Origin: Hymenobacter aranciens
Lineage (GTDB): Bacteria > Bacteroidota > Bacteroidia > Cytophagales > Hymenobacteraceae
Length of the DNA stretch: 64,000 nucleotides
NCBI RefSeq assembly: GCF_030580865.1
Contig: NZ_JAUQSY010000001.1
Span: forward strand, 496,001 to 560,000
Direction: 5' to 3'
Shown: positions 44,902 to 52,953 of the stretch, piece by piece
Layout of the letters: every line of letters starts with the position of its first letter
Numbering within the stretch: the stretch's first letter is position 1
Notes under the pieces: generated by a model
The model's database searches: none
The model's input: the letters and a program-made list of their open reading frames with translations, nothing else
What the model was told of the DNA's origin: nothing
Translations under genes and position numbers: made by a program

Positions 44902-46446
44902 TTACTTCCCCAGCCGCGCCCGCACCTGCTGCTGCAGCTTCAGGCCGCTGCTGGGGTGCTCGGCGGAGGCTTCCACCAGCGCCCCGGTCTTGTCGAACAG
45001 CAGGTAGCGCGGGATGTAGGGCACGGTGGGCGCCAGGGCATCCTGCACCGCCGGCGAGGCCAGGTAGTGGTAGCCGCGCAGGCGGTTCTTGGCCACGAAG
45101 GCGGCCCACTTGTCGCGGTAGCCGGGCTTGTCGAGGGCCACGTACACAATCTCCACGCCCTCCTTTTGGAGGAAGTCATAAAGCGCCGGCTCGTGCCGGA
45201 ACTCGGCGATGCACGGCCCGCACCACGATGCCCACAGGTCCACAAACACCGGCCGGCCGGCAAACTGCTGCTTCACCAGCTCCTCCAGCGTCTTCACCGC
45301 TGCCAGCTGCGGCGCCGGGCCAAAGCGCAGCGCCTTGGCCCCGGCGGCCAGGTGGCCGAAGGTCAGGTTGGCATCGGGGGCCGGGGCGGCGGGGGCCGCG
45401 CCGGTGCCGCGTTCGGCCAGCATAGCCCGCGTCAGCACCGGCACGTAGGGGCTGGTCGGGAACAGGCGCACGTAGTCGGCAAAGGCGCGGGCAAAGTCGT
45501 CGCCGCTCATCGCCTTAAAGCTGAGCGCATACACCAGGAAGTTGCCCACGCCCAGCATCTGCACGTTGGCCGGGGCGTAGTCGTAGGCCCCGATGTCGTC
45601 GTTCACGCCGGCAAACTGCTTCTGGTAGCCCGTCCACAGCAACTGGGCTGGGGCCTTGCCGGGCAGCACCTGCAGCCGCCGCAGCCGCGCCTGGGTGGCG
45701 GCGTTGTCGAGGGTGCTGAAGCGGTAGCGCGCCGCCGTCGGGTCGTAGGTTTTGAACAGCCAGGCCGCCACTTTGCGCGCCTCCGCCTCGGGCAGCTGCC
45801 ACTGCAGCTCGGCCCGCTTCACGGGGTTCACGAAGTACGAGAGCAGCGGCGCCGCCGCCCAGAATACCAGCCGCTGCTCCGTCTCGGCGCGCAGGTAGTC
45901 GTAGCAGGCTCGCGAAATCTGCCTGCGCTCGTACAGGGCCGCCAGCGCCGCCAGGGGTTTCTGCAAGTGCGCCGCCAGCGCCCGCTGCACCGTGGCCGCC
46001 TTCGGGGCCGAAGCCAGCAGCTGCCGCACGGCCGCGCCGTCGGGCGGGCCGCCGTTGAGCAGCTGCTTGCGGGCCAGCAGGTTGTTGGCCGCCGCATTAG
46101 TCCCCTCGAAGGTCACGCTGTCGCCGCGCCCCGTCAGGCTCAGCTGCGCGCCCGGCTCCACGAAGACCATCAGCTGGGGCAGGCACTTGCTTTGCACCGC
46201 CACCAGCCCCGTCGGCTGCGTGCGCAGGGCGTAGCTGAAGCGCCCGCCCCGCACCAGCGCCTCGTTGGGCCCGTCCGAGTAATAGTAGTTGAGGTAGCCG
46301 TCCGGCACCGGCTCCATCACGTTCACCGTGCTCGAATCGGGGCAGTTGGCCAGCTGGCCGCTCAAGGTAATGGCCGCCGATTGGGCACGCAGCCAGCCGG
46401 GAGCCGCGGCCAGCGCCGCTCCGAGCAATAGGGTCCGAAATGTCAT
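44902..46446 (-). CDS. TlpA-type thioredoxin-fold protein with long N-terminal region
   Basis: This 514-residue exported protein starts with a signal peptide (MTFRTLLLGAALAAAPGWLRAQ). A beta-rich N-terminal region similar to the DUF4369 type in Bacteroidota redox proteins follows, then a helical middle. A C-terminal thioredoxin domain carries FVDLWASWCGPCIAEF (redox CGPC). The domain order is that of TlpA/ResA-like periplasmic disulfide reductases. It is separated from the M56 sensor gene by 126 bases on the same strand and may belong to the BlaI regulon. Confidence 0.9.
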   Translation of the reverse strand: MTFRTLLLGAALAAAPGWLRAQSAAITLSGQLANCPDSSTVNVMEPVPDGYLNYYYSDGPNEALVRGGRFSYALRTQPTGLVAVQSKCLPQLMVFVEPGAQLSLTGRGDSVTFEGTNAAANNLLARKQLLNGGPPDGAAVRQLLASAPKAATVQRALAAHLQKPLAALAALYERRQISRACYDYLRAETEQRLVFWAAAPLLSYFVNPVKRAELQWQLPEAEARKVAAWLFKTYDPTAARYRFSTLDNAATQARLRRLQVLPGKAPAQLLWTGYQKQFAGVNDDIGAYDYAPANVQMLGVGNFLVYALSFKAMSGDDFARAFADYVRLFPTSPYVPVLTRAMLAERGTGAAPAAPAPDANLTFGHLAAGAKALRFGPAPQLAAVKTLEELVKQQFAGRPVFVDLWASWCGPCIAEFRHEPALYDFLQKEGVEIVYVALDKPGYRDKWAAFVAKNRLRGYHYLASPAVQDALAPTVPYIPRYLLFDKTGALVEASAEHPSSGLKLQQQVRARLGK

Positions 46447-46572
46447 AAAGGAAGTAGCGCGGCGGGCCAGCGCGGCACCGCGCGGCCGTGCCAACCAGCA
46501 ACAGGTTTTGATTACGGAGCCGCATCGGGGGCCGGCAGCGACCACCGCCGCCGGCCCCCGGCAGCTACAGGG

Positions 46573-48048
46573 CTAGCAGCCCTCCTTGGCTTGCGTGGCC
46601 CCGGCCACCCAGTCCACTTGGTAGAGGAAAGTCCGCATCGACTGCCCGAATTCGTTGTACATCGGCGCCGTGGTCGGCTGCGTGCTCGACCAGCCCTTCA
46701 AGGGCTTCACCTCAGTGCCCTGCTCATCGAAGTAGATGTAGCTCGGGCGGCGTCCCTCGGCCAGCTGCACCTTATATACCGTCTTGCCCGTGCTGGGGTA
46801 GGAGAGCTTCGTGACGCCGATAATGCGCGAGTTGGGGAATTTTTTGGTGATGGTGGCCAGAGCCTTCGGCACCAGCGCACTTATCTCAGCCGGGCTCTCG
46901 GTGCCGGGCACGGTGGGCACCACCTTCTCAATTTTGGCGTTGAAGGCCAGCACGTCGGGCGCGTTTTTGTTGTTCTTGGTCGTCACGATGACCACCCCAT
47001 CGGCCGCCGCCGCGCCAAACAGCTTCTGGGCCGCCTCGCCCTTCAGCACGTTCATGCTTTCGATTTCCTCGGGCTTGATTTTGTCGCTCCAGTCGGCGCC
47101 GCTCAGCTTGCCGTCGATGTAGTACAGCGGCGGGCGGCCGGTGGCCGTCACGATGGGCGCCGGCTTCTGCGCCTGCACGGCGCCAAAGCCCAGGGCCATG
47201 GCCGCCACCAGTGGCACGGCCAACAAGTAGCGCACCGAGTGCGCGGTGGGGGAGGAGGGGGTGTTCATCATGGCGATGCGGTTTTTGAGGGTTAAAAGGG
47301 TAAAAGGTGAAACAAGGGTGGGGTTGGCCGCGCCCGAGCTCAGGCGCAGCAAGCTGTACTGGTAGGCGCGGCGGTCCAGCCCCGTTTGCAGGGCGTGGTG
47401 GTCGGCCAGGTATTCGAGGTTGTCGAGCACGGCGCGGCGCAGCAACCAGGCCGCCGGGTTGCACCAGGCCAGGGCGCGCACCAGCTCCACGGCCAGCACG
47501 TCCAGGGTATGCCACTGGCGCACATGCACCTGCTCGTGGCGCAGCACCGCCGCCAGCTCGCCGGCCGGGTGCCGCGCCGGGTTCACGTAGATGTCCGCCC
47601 CGAAGGAAAACGGCCCTGCCTCGCCTTCCAGCCGCCGGAAGGCCACGCCCTCGGCCACCGCCGGCCGCGACTGCCGCCGCAGCCGCGCCACGGCCAGCAG
47701 CTGGGCCAGCAGGCGCGTCAGCAGCACCGCTCCGCCCAGGCCGTACAGCGCCAGCCCCAGCGCCGGCCAGTCGATGGCCGCTGCGGGCGCGGCGCCCGCC
47801 GCCACCGGTGGCCCCGCCGCGGCGTCTACTGGCACCCAGGCCACCACCGCCGCCGGTAGCGGCGTGGCATCGGTCCACCAGGCCGGCACCGGCAGCACCG
47901 GCCCCAGCGCCGCAAAGCCCAAGGCCAGCAGCAGATACGCCCGGTTGAGCCCGAAGAACGTCAGCCGCCGCAGCAGCCCGTAGTACACCGCCGCCAGCAG
48001 CAGCAGCCCGGCATTCACCTTCAGCAGATAGAGGAGGAGCGCGCTCAT
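46573..48048 (-). CDS. M56-family BlaR1-like sensor peptidase with TonB-plug-like C-terminus
   Basis: This 491-residue membrane protein has an N-terminal set of transmembrane helices and the zinc peptidase motif HExxH-like in LAAVLRHEQVHVRQWHTLDV. That is the BlaR1/MecR1 M56 domain, which is known to cleave the BlaI-type repressor. Instead of a penicillin-sensor domain, the C-terminal part carries a short TonB-plug-like segment (PPLYYIDGKLSGADWSDKIKPEEIESMNVL, AADGVVIVTTKN) and a further small domain. The start is 4 bases from the BlaI stop, so the two are co-transcribed. The signal sensed is unknown. Confidence 0.9.
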   Translation of the reverse strand: MSALLLYLLKVNAGLLLLAAVYYGLLRRLTFFGLNRAYLLLALGFAALGPVLPVPAWWTDATPLPAAVVAWVPVDAAAGPPVAAGAAPAAAIDWPALGLALYGLGGAVLLTRLLAQLLAVARLRRQSRPAVAEGVAFRRLEGEAGPFSFGADIYVNPARHPAGELAAVLRHEQVHVRQWHTLDVLAVELVRALAWCNPAAWLLRRAVLDNLEYLADHHALQTGLDRRAYQYSLLRLSSGAANPTLVSPFTLLTLKNRIAMMNTPSSPTAHSVRYLLAVPLVAAMALGFGAVQAQKPAPIVTATGRPPLYYIDGKLSGADWSDKIKPEEIESMNVLKGEAAQKLFGAAAADGVVIVTTKNNKNAPDVLAFNAKIEKVVPTVPGTESPAEISALVPKALATITKKFPNSRIIGVTKLSYPSTGKTVYKVQLAEGRRPSYIYFDEQGTEVKPLKGWSSTQPTTAPMYNEFGQSMRTFLYQVDWVAGATQAKEGC

Positions 48049-48051
48049 GGC

Positions 48052-48417
48052 TTAGTCAGGCTTTTGATTTTCAATCATGTCGATGATGTCCTGCAAGTCC
48101 TTCGCGCTTATCTTCTGGTCTTTGGCGAAGAACGACACCAGCTCCTTGTAAGAGTTCTGGAAGTGCTGATTGACCAGCGTGCCCAGCGAGCGGCGCTGGT
48201 AGTCCTCGGCCGCCACCAGTGGCACGAAGCGGTACGAATTGCCCAGCTTCTCGGCGCGCAGGTAGCCCTTGCGCTCCAGGTTGCGGATGGTGGAGGCCAG
48301 CGTGGTATAAGGCGGCCGCGGCTCGGCCAGCTGGTCGAGCACGTCCTTCACGAAGCCGCCATTCATGGTCCATAGCGCGTGCATCGCGTCTTCTTCGGGT
48401 TGCGTCAGGCGTTCCAT
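48052..48417 (-). CDS. BlaI/MecI/CopY-family transcriptional repressor
   Basis: This 121-residue winged-helix repressor shows the family pattern: LTQPEEDAMHALWTMNGGFVKDVLDQL, PPYTTLASTIRNLERKGYL (recognition helix and wing), and RAEKLGNSYRFVPLV, then a C-terminal dimerisation helix. Members are inactivated by cleavage by the cognate M56 sensor. The sensor follows in the same operon. Two palindromic sites (48430-48444 and 48449-48463) lie just upstream of the gene and are plausible operators for autoregulation. Confidence 0.94.
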   Translation of the reverse strand: MERLTQPEEDAMHALWTMNGGFVKDVLDQLAEPRPPYTTLASTIRNLERKGYLRAEKLGNSYRFVPLVAAEDYQRRSLGTLVNQHFQNSYKELVSFFAKDQKISAKDLQDIIDMIENQKPD

Positions 48418-48429
48418 TGAGGTGAGCTA

Positions 48430-48463
48430 TACGATTGTTTCGTAAATCTACGAAGGTTTCGTA
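48430..48463 (-). promoter_or_regulatory. Twin TACGA-n5-TCGTA operators and promoter of the BlaI operon
   Basis: TACGA-TTGTT-TCGTA (48430-48444) and TACGAA-GGT-TTCGTA (48449-48463) are two perfect 15-bp palindromes, centred 19 bases apart. The minus strand between them reads TAGATTTA, near the -7 consensus. The arrangement fits repression by BlaI. Confidence 0.65.
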
Positions 48464-48506
48464 ATGATGGTGCCGTCGGGCGGGGAAAAAATTTTGCGGG
48501 AAAAGC

Positions 48507-48540
48507 AAAAAGGCCGTTCCCACGCGGGAAACGGCCTTTT
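48507..48540 (-). terminator. Terminator of the TetA-like gene
   Basis: A stem of about 14 bp with one bulge (AAAAGGCCGTTCCC / GGGAAACGGCCTTTT) ends in a T tract on the minus strand, 52 bases after the stop at 48592. It separates the pump gene from the BlaI operon. Confidence 0.8.
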
Positions 48541-48591
48541 CGTCCTGAAAAAAATGTTGTCGCAAGCGCCGGGCGTTGGCCCGCATAGTTC

Positions 48592-49929
48592 TTAATGCCC
48601 CAGCGGCACCTCGCCCTCGGCCAGCGCCGGCCGGGCCGCCAGCTCCTGCGGCGGGTGCTTGCGCAGGGCCCGCACCGCCAGCGCCACGCTGGTCAGCGTG
48701 AGGGCCGCGCCCAATAAGTAAGGCGCCCCCGGCAGTTGCACCGGCGCCTTGGGCCCGGTGAAGAAGGCAAACAAGCTGGTCATCATCAGCGGCCCGATAA
48801 CGCCGGTGGCGCTGATGAGGCTGGTCAGCGCCCCCTGCAGCTCGCCCTGCTCGTTGGCCGGCACCTGGCCCGACACGGTGCTTTGCAGCGCCGGCCCCGC
48901 CAGCCCGCCCAGGCAGTAGGGGATGGTAAAGGCGAACATCATCCAGCCCTTGGTGGCCGCCGCAAACAGCACGAAGCCCACCGCGTAGCACAGCAAGCCA
49001 ATAATAATGGAGCGCTGCACCCCCAGCTTCGGAATGGCAATGCGCACCAGCCCGCCCTGCACGATGGCCGTGCACAAGCCGATGACAGCCAGCGACCAGC
49101 CAATCAAATCTTCCGTCCAGTTGAATTTCAGTATCGTGTAGAACGTCCACACCGACTGCGTGGCCGAGCCCGCCAGGTACAGCAGTATCAGCGACACCAC
49201 CAGCCCCAGAATGCTCGGGTAGCGCCCCAGCTGCAGCAGCGTGCCCACCGGGTTGGCCCGCTTCCACTCGAAGGCCCGGCGCCGCTCCGGCGTCAGGCTC
49301 TCGGGCAGGATAAACGCGCCGTAGAGGAAGTTCAGCAGGCTCATCGTGGCCGCCACCGCAAAGGGCAGCCGCGGGCCCAGCCCGGCCATCGAAGTCCACA
49401 AATCCTGGCTGACCAGCCAGCCCAACCAGCCCGGTACGTGCGGGTTGAGGTGCGCAAACTGCCCGCCAATCACCGGCCCGATGATGAAGCCCACGCCAAA
49501 GGCCGCGCCCACCATGCCGAAGTTCTGCGCCCGATTTTCGGGCGTGCTGATGTCAGCAATGTAGGCCGTGGCGGTGGTGAAGCTGGCCCCGGCAATGCCC
49601 GCAATGACCCGCCCCACAAACAGCCAGGCAATGGTGGGCGCAAACACCAGGAAGATGTAGTCGAGCCCCAGCCCCAGCAGCGAGGCCAGCAGCACCGGCC
49701 GCCGCCCCCACTTATCGCTAAGCCCGCCAATGAGCGGCGCAAAGCAAAACTGCATAATGGCGTAGGTAAACGACAGCCAGCCCGCGTATTGCGAGGCCCG
49801 GCTGATGCCTTCGCCCGTCAGCTGCTCGATGAGCTTGGGCAGCACCGGAATGATGATGCCCAGCCCAATTACATCGATGAGGATGGTAATGAAAATGAAG
49901 CCGAGGGCGGCCGAGCGTTTGTCAGACAT
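48592..49929 (-). CDS. MFS efflux protein of the TetA/TCR family
   Basis: This 445-residue transporter with about 12 helices shows the TetA-type start ([26 protein letters not shown]), motif [27 protein letters not shown] cut by turns, and the [21 protein letters not shown] segment. It also has [27 protein letters not shown] and the C-terminal half of the fold. Such pumps export drugs or toxic compounds by proton antiport; whether it gives tetracycline resistance cannot be told. A perfect 17-bp palindrome lies 15 bases upstream of the ATG. Confidence 0.92.
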   Translation of the reverse strand: MSDKRSAALGFIFITILIDVIGLGIIIPVLPKLIEQLTGEGISRASQYAGWLSFTYAIMQFCFAPLIGGLSDKWGRRPVLLASLLGLGLDYIFLVFAPTIAWLFVGRVIAGIAGASFTTATAYIADISTPENRAQNFGMVGAAFGVGFIIGPVIGGQFAHLNPHVPGWLGWLVSQDLWTSMAGLGPRLPFAVAATMSLLNFLYGAFILPESLTPERRRAFEWKRANPVGTLLQLGRYPSILGLVVSLILLYLAGSATQSVWTFYTILKFNWTEDLIGWSLAVIGLCTAIVQGGLVRIAIPKLGVQRSIIIGLLCYAVGFVLFAAATKGWMMFAFTIPYCLGGLAGPALQSTVSGQVPANEQGELQGALTSLISATGVIGPLMMTSLFAFFTGPKAPVQLPGAPYLLGAALTLTSVALAVRALRKHPPQELAARPALAEGEVPLGH

Positions 49930-49944
49930 AGCAGCGTAAATAGA

Positions 49945-49961
49945 TTAGCAAAGTTTGCTAA
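49945..49961. promoter_or_regulatory. 17-bp palindrome TTAGCAAAGTTTGCTAA (operator candidate)
   Basis: The sequence TTAGCAAA-G-TTTGCTAA is a perfect palindrome between the MFS pump (-) and the VOC gene (+). This is the size and symmetry of MarR- or TetR-type operators. The regulator gene is not in the immediate neighbourhood. Confidence 0.55.
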
Positions 49962-50012
49962 AAAAACTGGCTTGGCGAAGCTTTTTCTATAGCTATTGCG
50001 CGGGGCTCGCCC

Positions 50013-50020
50013 TATATTTG
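50013..50020 (+). promoter_or_regulatory. -7 box of the VOC gene
   Basis: TATATTTG matches TAnnTTTG perfectly, 38 bases upstream of the ATG at 50059. A TTG at 49996-49998 is closer than the usual -33 spacing. Confidence 0.55.
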
Positions 50021-50058
50021 TGCCGGGCCCGCCGGGGCTTATTGTTCTTTTTTGTAAT

Positions 50059-50421
50059 ATGTTTCAAGGACTTCGCACCGTCATCTACACCGCTCCGGCT
50101 TTGGCCGAAGCAACCGCCTGGTACACCAAGGTCTTAGGGCAGCCGCCCTATTTCGAAGAGCCGTTCTACGTGGGCTTCAACGTGGGCGGCTACGAACTGG
50201 GCCTCGACCCCAAAGCCGTGGCCACCGGCCCCGGTGGCGCCTGCGTGTACTGGGGCGTAGACGATGCCGACGAAGCTTACGACCGCCTGATAGTGCTGGG
50301 CGCCGAGGCCAACGACGCTGTGGAAGACGTAGGCGGTGGCATCCGCGTCGGCACCGTGCTCGACCCATTCGGCAACGTGCTGGGGATTATCGAGAATCCG
50401 CACTTTAAACTGCCGCAGTAA
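50059..50421 (+). CDS. VOC-superfamily (glyoxalase-like) protein
   Basis: This 120-residue protein has one vicinal-oxygen-chelate domain pair: LRTVIYTAPALAEATAWYTKVLGQPPYF, then VGGYELGLDP, ACVYWGVDDADEAYDRLIVLGA and GTVLDPFGNVLGIIENP. Metal ligands are partly visible (E in the C-terminal strand, IIENP). The family covers glyoxalases, dioxygenases and antibiotic-binding proteins. The ATG at 50059 gives MFQGLRTV. The stop codon lies inside a long inverted repeat that follows. Confidence 0.85.
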   Translation: MFQGLRTVIYTAPALAEATAWYTKVLGQPPYFEEPFYVGFNVGGYELGLDPKAVATGPGGACVYWGVDDADEAYDRLIVLGAEANDAVEDVGGGIRVGTVLDPFGNVLGIIENPHFKLPQ

Positions 50422-50518
50422 CGCGAAACTCTGGTTCCGCGACGAGCGCAGCGAGTTCTTACGTTTGCTAACGCTTGGAACTCACTGCGCTCGTCGCGGA
50501 ACCAGAGTTTCGCGTTAC
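50418..50518. repeat. 40-bp inverted repeat beginning at the VOC stop codon
   Basis: The arms 50418-50457 and 50479-50518 match in 39 of 40 positions (GTAACGCGAAACTCTGGTTC... and complement). The left arm contains the VOC stop codon. The right arm ends 10 bases before the acyltransferase ATG at 50529. Confidence 0.9.
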
Positions 50519-50528
50519 ATTGTCCTAC

Positions 50529-51587
50529 ATGGCCAACCCCGCTACTCCCCTCGCTTACCAGCCGGCCCTGAACGGCTTGCGGGCAGTAGCAGTGAGCATC
50601 GTGCTGGTGCAGCACTGGTTGCAGCCGGCCTTCCCGCTGGGCGAGCTGGGCCCCAGTTTGTTTTTCGTGCTCAGCGGCTACCTGGTGTCAGGAATCATCT
50701 GGCAGTACGGGGCTTACGTGGGTGCACCGGGCGGGTGGTGGCCGCGGGTTCGCAGCTTTTATCTGCGCTGGGGGCTGCGCATTGTGCCGGCGTACTACCT
50801 GGCGCTGCTGGGCTGCGCGCTGCTGCCGCTGGCTATGGTGCAGGAGCACCCCGGCTGGTTTCTGCTGCCCGGGGCTAACATGCTGATGTACCGGCTACGC
50901 GGCTGGGGCGACGGCGTCGGCCACTTCTGGACCATCGCCGTCGAAATGCAGTTTTACCTGCTCTGGCCCGTGGTGCTGGGCCTGCTGGACCGCCGGCTGA
51001 AGATGTTCTTGGGCTTGGTGGCGGCCAGCTGGCTGTTCCGGCTGCTCTGGTCCGCCGGTGTCAGGGCCGACATGGTGCATCTGCTGCTGCCGGCTTCGCT
51101 CGATTTATTTGCGCTGGGGGCCGTGCTGCGGCTCAATCCGTCGTGGCTGGCGCCGCTGGCCCGGGGACGCTACGTGGGCCTAGCCTGGCTGGGTTGGGTG
51201 GCGTTACGACTGTTGTACACTGGGCCCGCCTGGGCCACCCCGCAGGCAATCTGGCTGGCCGGGACTGATTTTCTAACCATCGGCTGGCTGCTGCGGGCAC
51301 CGGCGGCCAGCCGGCGGCTGGGCCTCGGCTACCCGGTAGCGCAGTGGCTGGGCGACCACAGCTACGGCATGTATCTCTACCACTTGCCGCTGCTGGTGCT
51401 GTGGCAGCGGGTGGTGTATCATTTTATTCCTGAGCCTGCTGGCCGGGCGGCGTGGATGAGTCCGTTGCCGGTGCTGCTCATTCTGTTGCCGGTGCTGCTA
51501 CTGCTTAGCGCGGCTTCCTGGCGCTTTATCGAAGCACCGATTAACCGGGCCAAGAGGTGGTTCCGCTACCCGGATTTGCCTAACTAA
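50529..51587 (+). CDS. Membrane acyltransferase-3 family protein
   Basis: This 352-residue integral membrane protein has about 9-10 helices. It begins with the family signature LNGLRAVAVSIVLVQHW (Arg and His of the active-site region) and continues with GPSLFFVLSGYLVSG, FYLRWGLRIVPAYYLAL, WTIAVEMQFYLLWPVV, the YLYHLPLLVL motif and WRFIEAPINR. Acyltransferase-3 enzymes acylate surface polysaccharides or related molecules. No glycan gene is adjacent, so the substrate is open. The stop codon at 51585-51587 coincides with the left end of a Family 1 palindrome. Confidence 0.92.
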   Translation: MANPATPLAYQPALNGLRAVAVSIVLVQHWLQPAFPLGELGPSLFFVLSGYLVSGIIWQYGAYVGAPGGWWPRVRSFYLRWGLRIVPAYYLALLGCALLPLAMVQEHPGWFLLPGANMLMYRLRGWGDGVGHFWTIAVEMQFYLLWPVVLGLLDRRLKMFLGLVAASWLFRLLWSAGVRADMVHLLLPASLDLFALGAVLRLNPSWLAPLARGRYVGLAWLGWVALRLLYTGPAWATPQAIWLAGTDFLTIGWLLRAPAASRRLGLGYPVAQWLGDHSYGMYLYHLPLLVLWQRVVYHFIPEPAGRAAWMSPLPVLLILLPVLLLLSAASWRFIEAPINRAKRWFRYPDLPN

Positions 51588-51775
51588 CTCACGTTGCGGG
51601 CTAGCCGCAAAGCGGCGGCACGTTGGTAGCTAGCGCCATTAGCTGACGTAACCAGAGCCGCAAAGCGGCGGCACTTTTTCAGCGTGGGTGCCGCCGCTTT
51701 GCGGCTCTGGTTGCTAAAACCGGTTTAAAACTACCAACGTGCCGCCGCTTTGCGGCTAGCCCGCAACGTGAGTTA
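51585..51775. repeat. Family 1 nested palindrome, copy D, bounded by two stop codons
   Basis: Outer arms run from TAACTCACGTTGCGGG to its complement CCCGCAACGTGAGTTA, inside which the usual CTAGCCGCAAAGCGGCG and AGAGCCGCAAAGCGGCG arms nest. The first three bases are the acyltransferase stop and the last three are the CDF gene stop read on the other strand, so the palindrome exactly spans the convergent gap. Confidence 0.95.
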
Positions 51776-52786
51776 ACTAATTGACAAGCCTGGGTTTTCC
51801 GGCTTGAGGTGGTGGCGCTGGTTGCGCACGGCGTTGTGCAGGTCCCACTCCACCTCGTGCTGGAAGGGATGCTGGCGCACCGGACAATTGGGCATCAGAC
51901 ACAAGGAGCAGGCCGCGAAGGTGCAGGGGTCGGCGTGTACGAACATCTCCACCTCTACCGCGAAGCGCGCCCGGATGAGTTCCTCGATGTCGTGCAGCTC
52001 GGTGTGAATCTGCTCCAGCGTGAAGTAATAGGGCATCTGCATGTGGCAGTCAATGTGCAGGTTGGCGCCGTAGCGCTGCACGCGCAGGTTATGCACGTCA
52101 ATCCAGGCCGGGCGGCGCTGGGCCTGCAGCTCGGCAATAACTTCGGTGACGGTGGCGGCGTCCGTCTCGTCCATCAGGCCCGACACGGCGCGGCGCAGCA
52201 TCCGGTAGCCATTCACCAGAATGAAAATGCCCAGCAGCAGCGCCGCCCCGCCGTCAAACTCCACGATGCCCGTGAAAGCCACCAGCACCAGCGCCGCGCT
52301 GGACGCCAGCGAGCTGAGCGCGTCGATGTAGAGGTGCTGGCCGTCGCCGACCAGTGAAATGGAATTCAGCTTCTTGCCGGCGCGAATGAGCACCAGGCCC
52401 ACAATGAAGTTGACCACCGCCGTGAGCGAGAGCAGCGCCACCCCCCAATCGGGCTTGCTCACGGCGTGCGGGTGGATAAGGCTGACCGTGGCGCTGTAGA
52501 AAATGAACAGGCCCGCAATGAAAATCAGCGCGCCCTCGAAACCGATGGACAGGTACTCGATTTTGCCGTGGCCGTAGGGGTGATTTTCATCCTTAGGCAG
52601 GCCGGCCAGGTAGATGCTGTAGAGGGCAAAGCCACTGGTAAAGACGTTGATGATGCTCTCCAGCGCATCCGTCAGCACCGCCTGCGAGTGGGTGAGGCGG
52701 TAGGCGTAGAACTTGATGGCCACCAGCCCGGCGCTGACGACGAGCGACAGCACGCCGAGGCGGCGCTTGAGGGTGGTGGTGGGCAT
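51773..52786 (-). CDS. Cation diffusion facilitator (CDF) metal exporter
   Basis: This 337-residue exporter has about six helices: LSLVVSAGLVAIKFYAYRLTHSQAVLTDALES has the metal-binding D-x3-D pattern region, NHPYGHGKIEYL is the conserved histidine-rich loop, and a cytoplasmic domain follows. The C-terminal tail carries a cysteine cluster (CTFAACSLCLMPNCPVR). CDF proteins export Zn, Fe, Mn or Co by proton antiport. It is divergent from the Nramp importer across a DtxR-like operator. ATG 52786 is preferred over a TTG at 52798. Confidence 0.93.
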   Translation of the reverse strand: MPTTTLKRRLGVLSLVVSAGLVAIKFYAYRLTHSQAVLTDALESIINVFTSGFALYSIYLAGLPKDENHPYGHGKIEYLSIGFEGALIFIAGLFIFYSATVSLIHPHAVSKPDWGVALLSLTAVVNFIVGLVLIRAGKKLNSISLVGDGQHLYIDALSSLASSAALVLVAFTGIVEFDGGAALLLGIFILVNGYRMLRRAVSGLMDETDAATVTEVIAELQAQRRPAWIDVHNLRVQRYGANLHIDCHMQMPYYFTLEQIHTELHDIEELIRARFAVEVEMFVHADPCTFAACSLCLMPNCPVRQHPFQHEVEWDLHNAVRNQRHHLKPENPGLSIS

Positions 52787-52888
52787 GGCAACGGGCAAAA
52801 GGGACGCAAAGGTCGGTACTACGGCGGCGGCGCCGAACTGGGCGGCAACCTTTTTCTACGGGAAGAGTATTTAAGCCGGTTTAAAAAT

Positions 52889-52910
52889 ATTTTTAGGGCA
52901 GCCTAAAAAT
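52889..52910. promoter_or_regulatory. DtxR/MntR-like operator between metal exporter and importer
   Basis: ATTTTTAGG-GCAG-CCTAAAAAT is a perfect 9-bp inverted repeat around 4 bases, resembling DtxR/IdeR/MntR sites (TTAGG...CCTAA). It lies 15 bases ahead of the -7 box of the importer gene, where repressor binding would block the promoter. A second palindrome, TAAAAATATTTTTA, is at 52882-52895. Confidence 0.7.
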
Positions 52911-52924
52911 TAGTTTTCTCCGTC

Positions 52925-52932
52925 TACCTTTG
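52925..52932 (+). promoter_or_regulatory. -7 box of the Nramp gene
   Basis: TACCTTTG matches TAnnTTTG. The transcript would begin near 52939, which rules out the TTG at 52930 as a start codon and supports GTG 52954. Confidence 0.65.
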
Positions 52933-52953
52933 CGGCGTCCCTACTCCTCCAAC

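Noticed and set aside
46573..48417. Beta-lactam resistance operon
   Set aside because: BlaI and the M56 peptidase are present, but there is no beta-lactamase and no penicillin-sensor domain.
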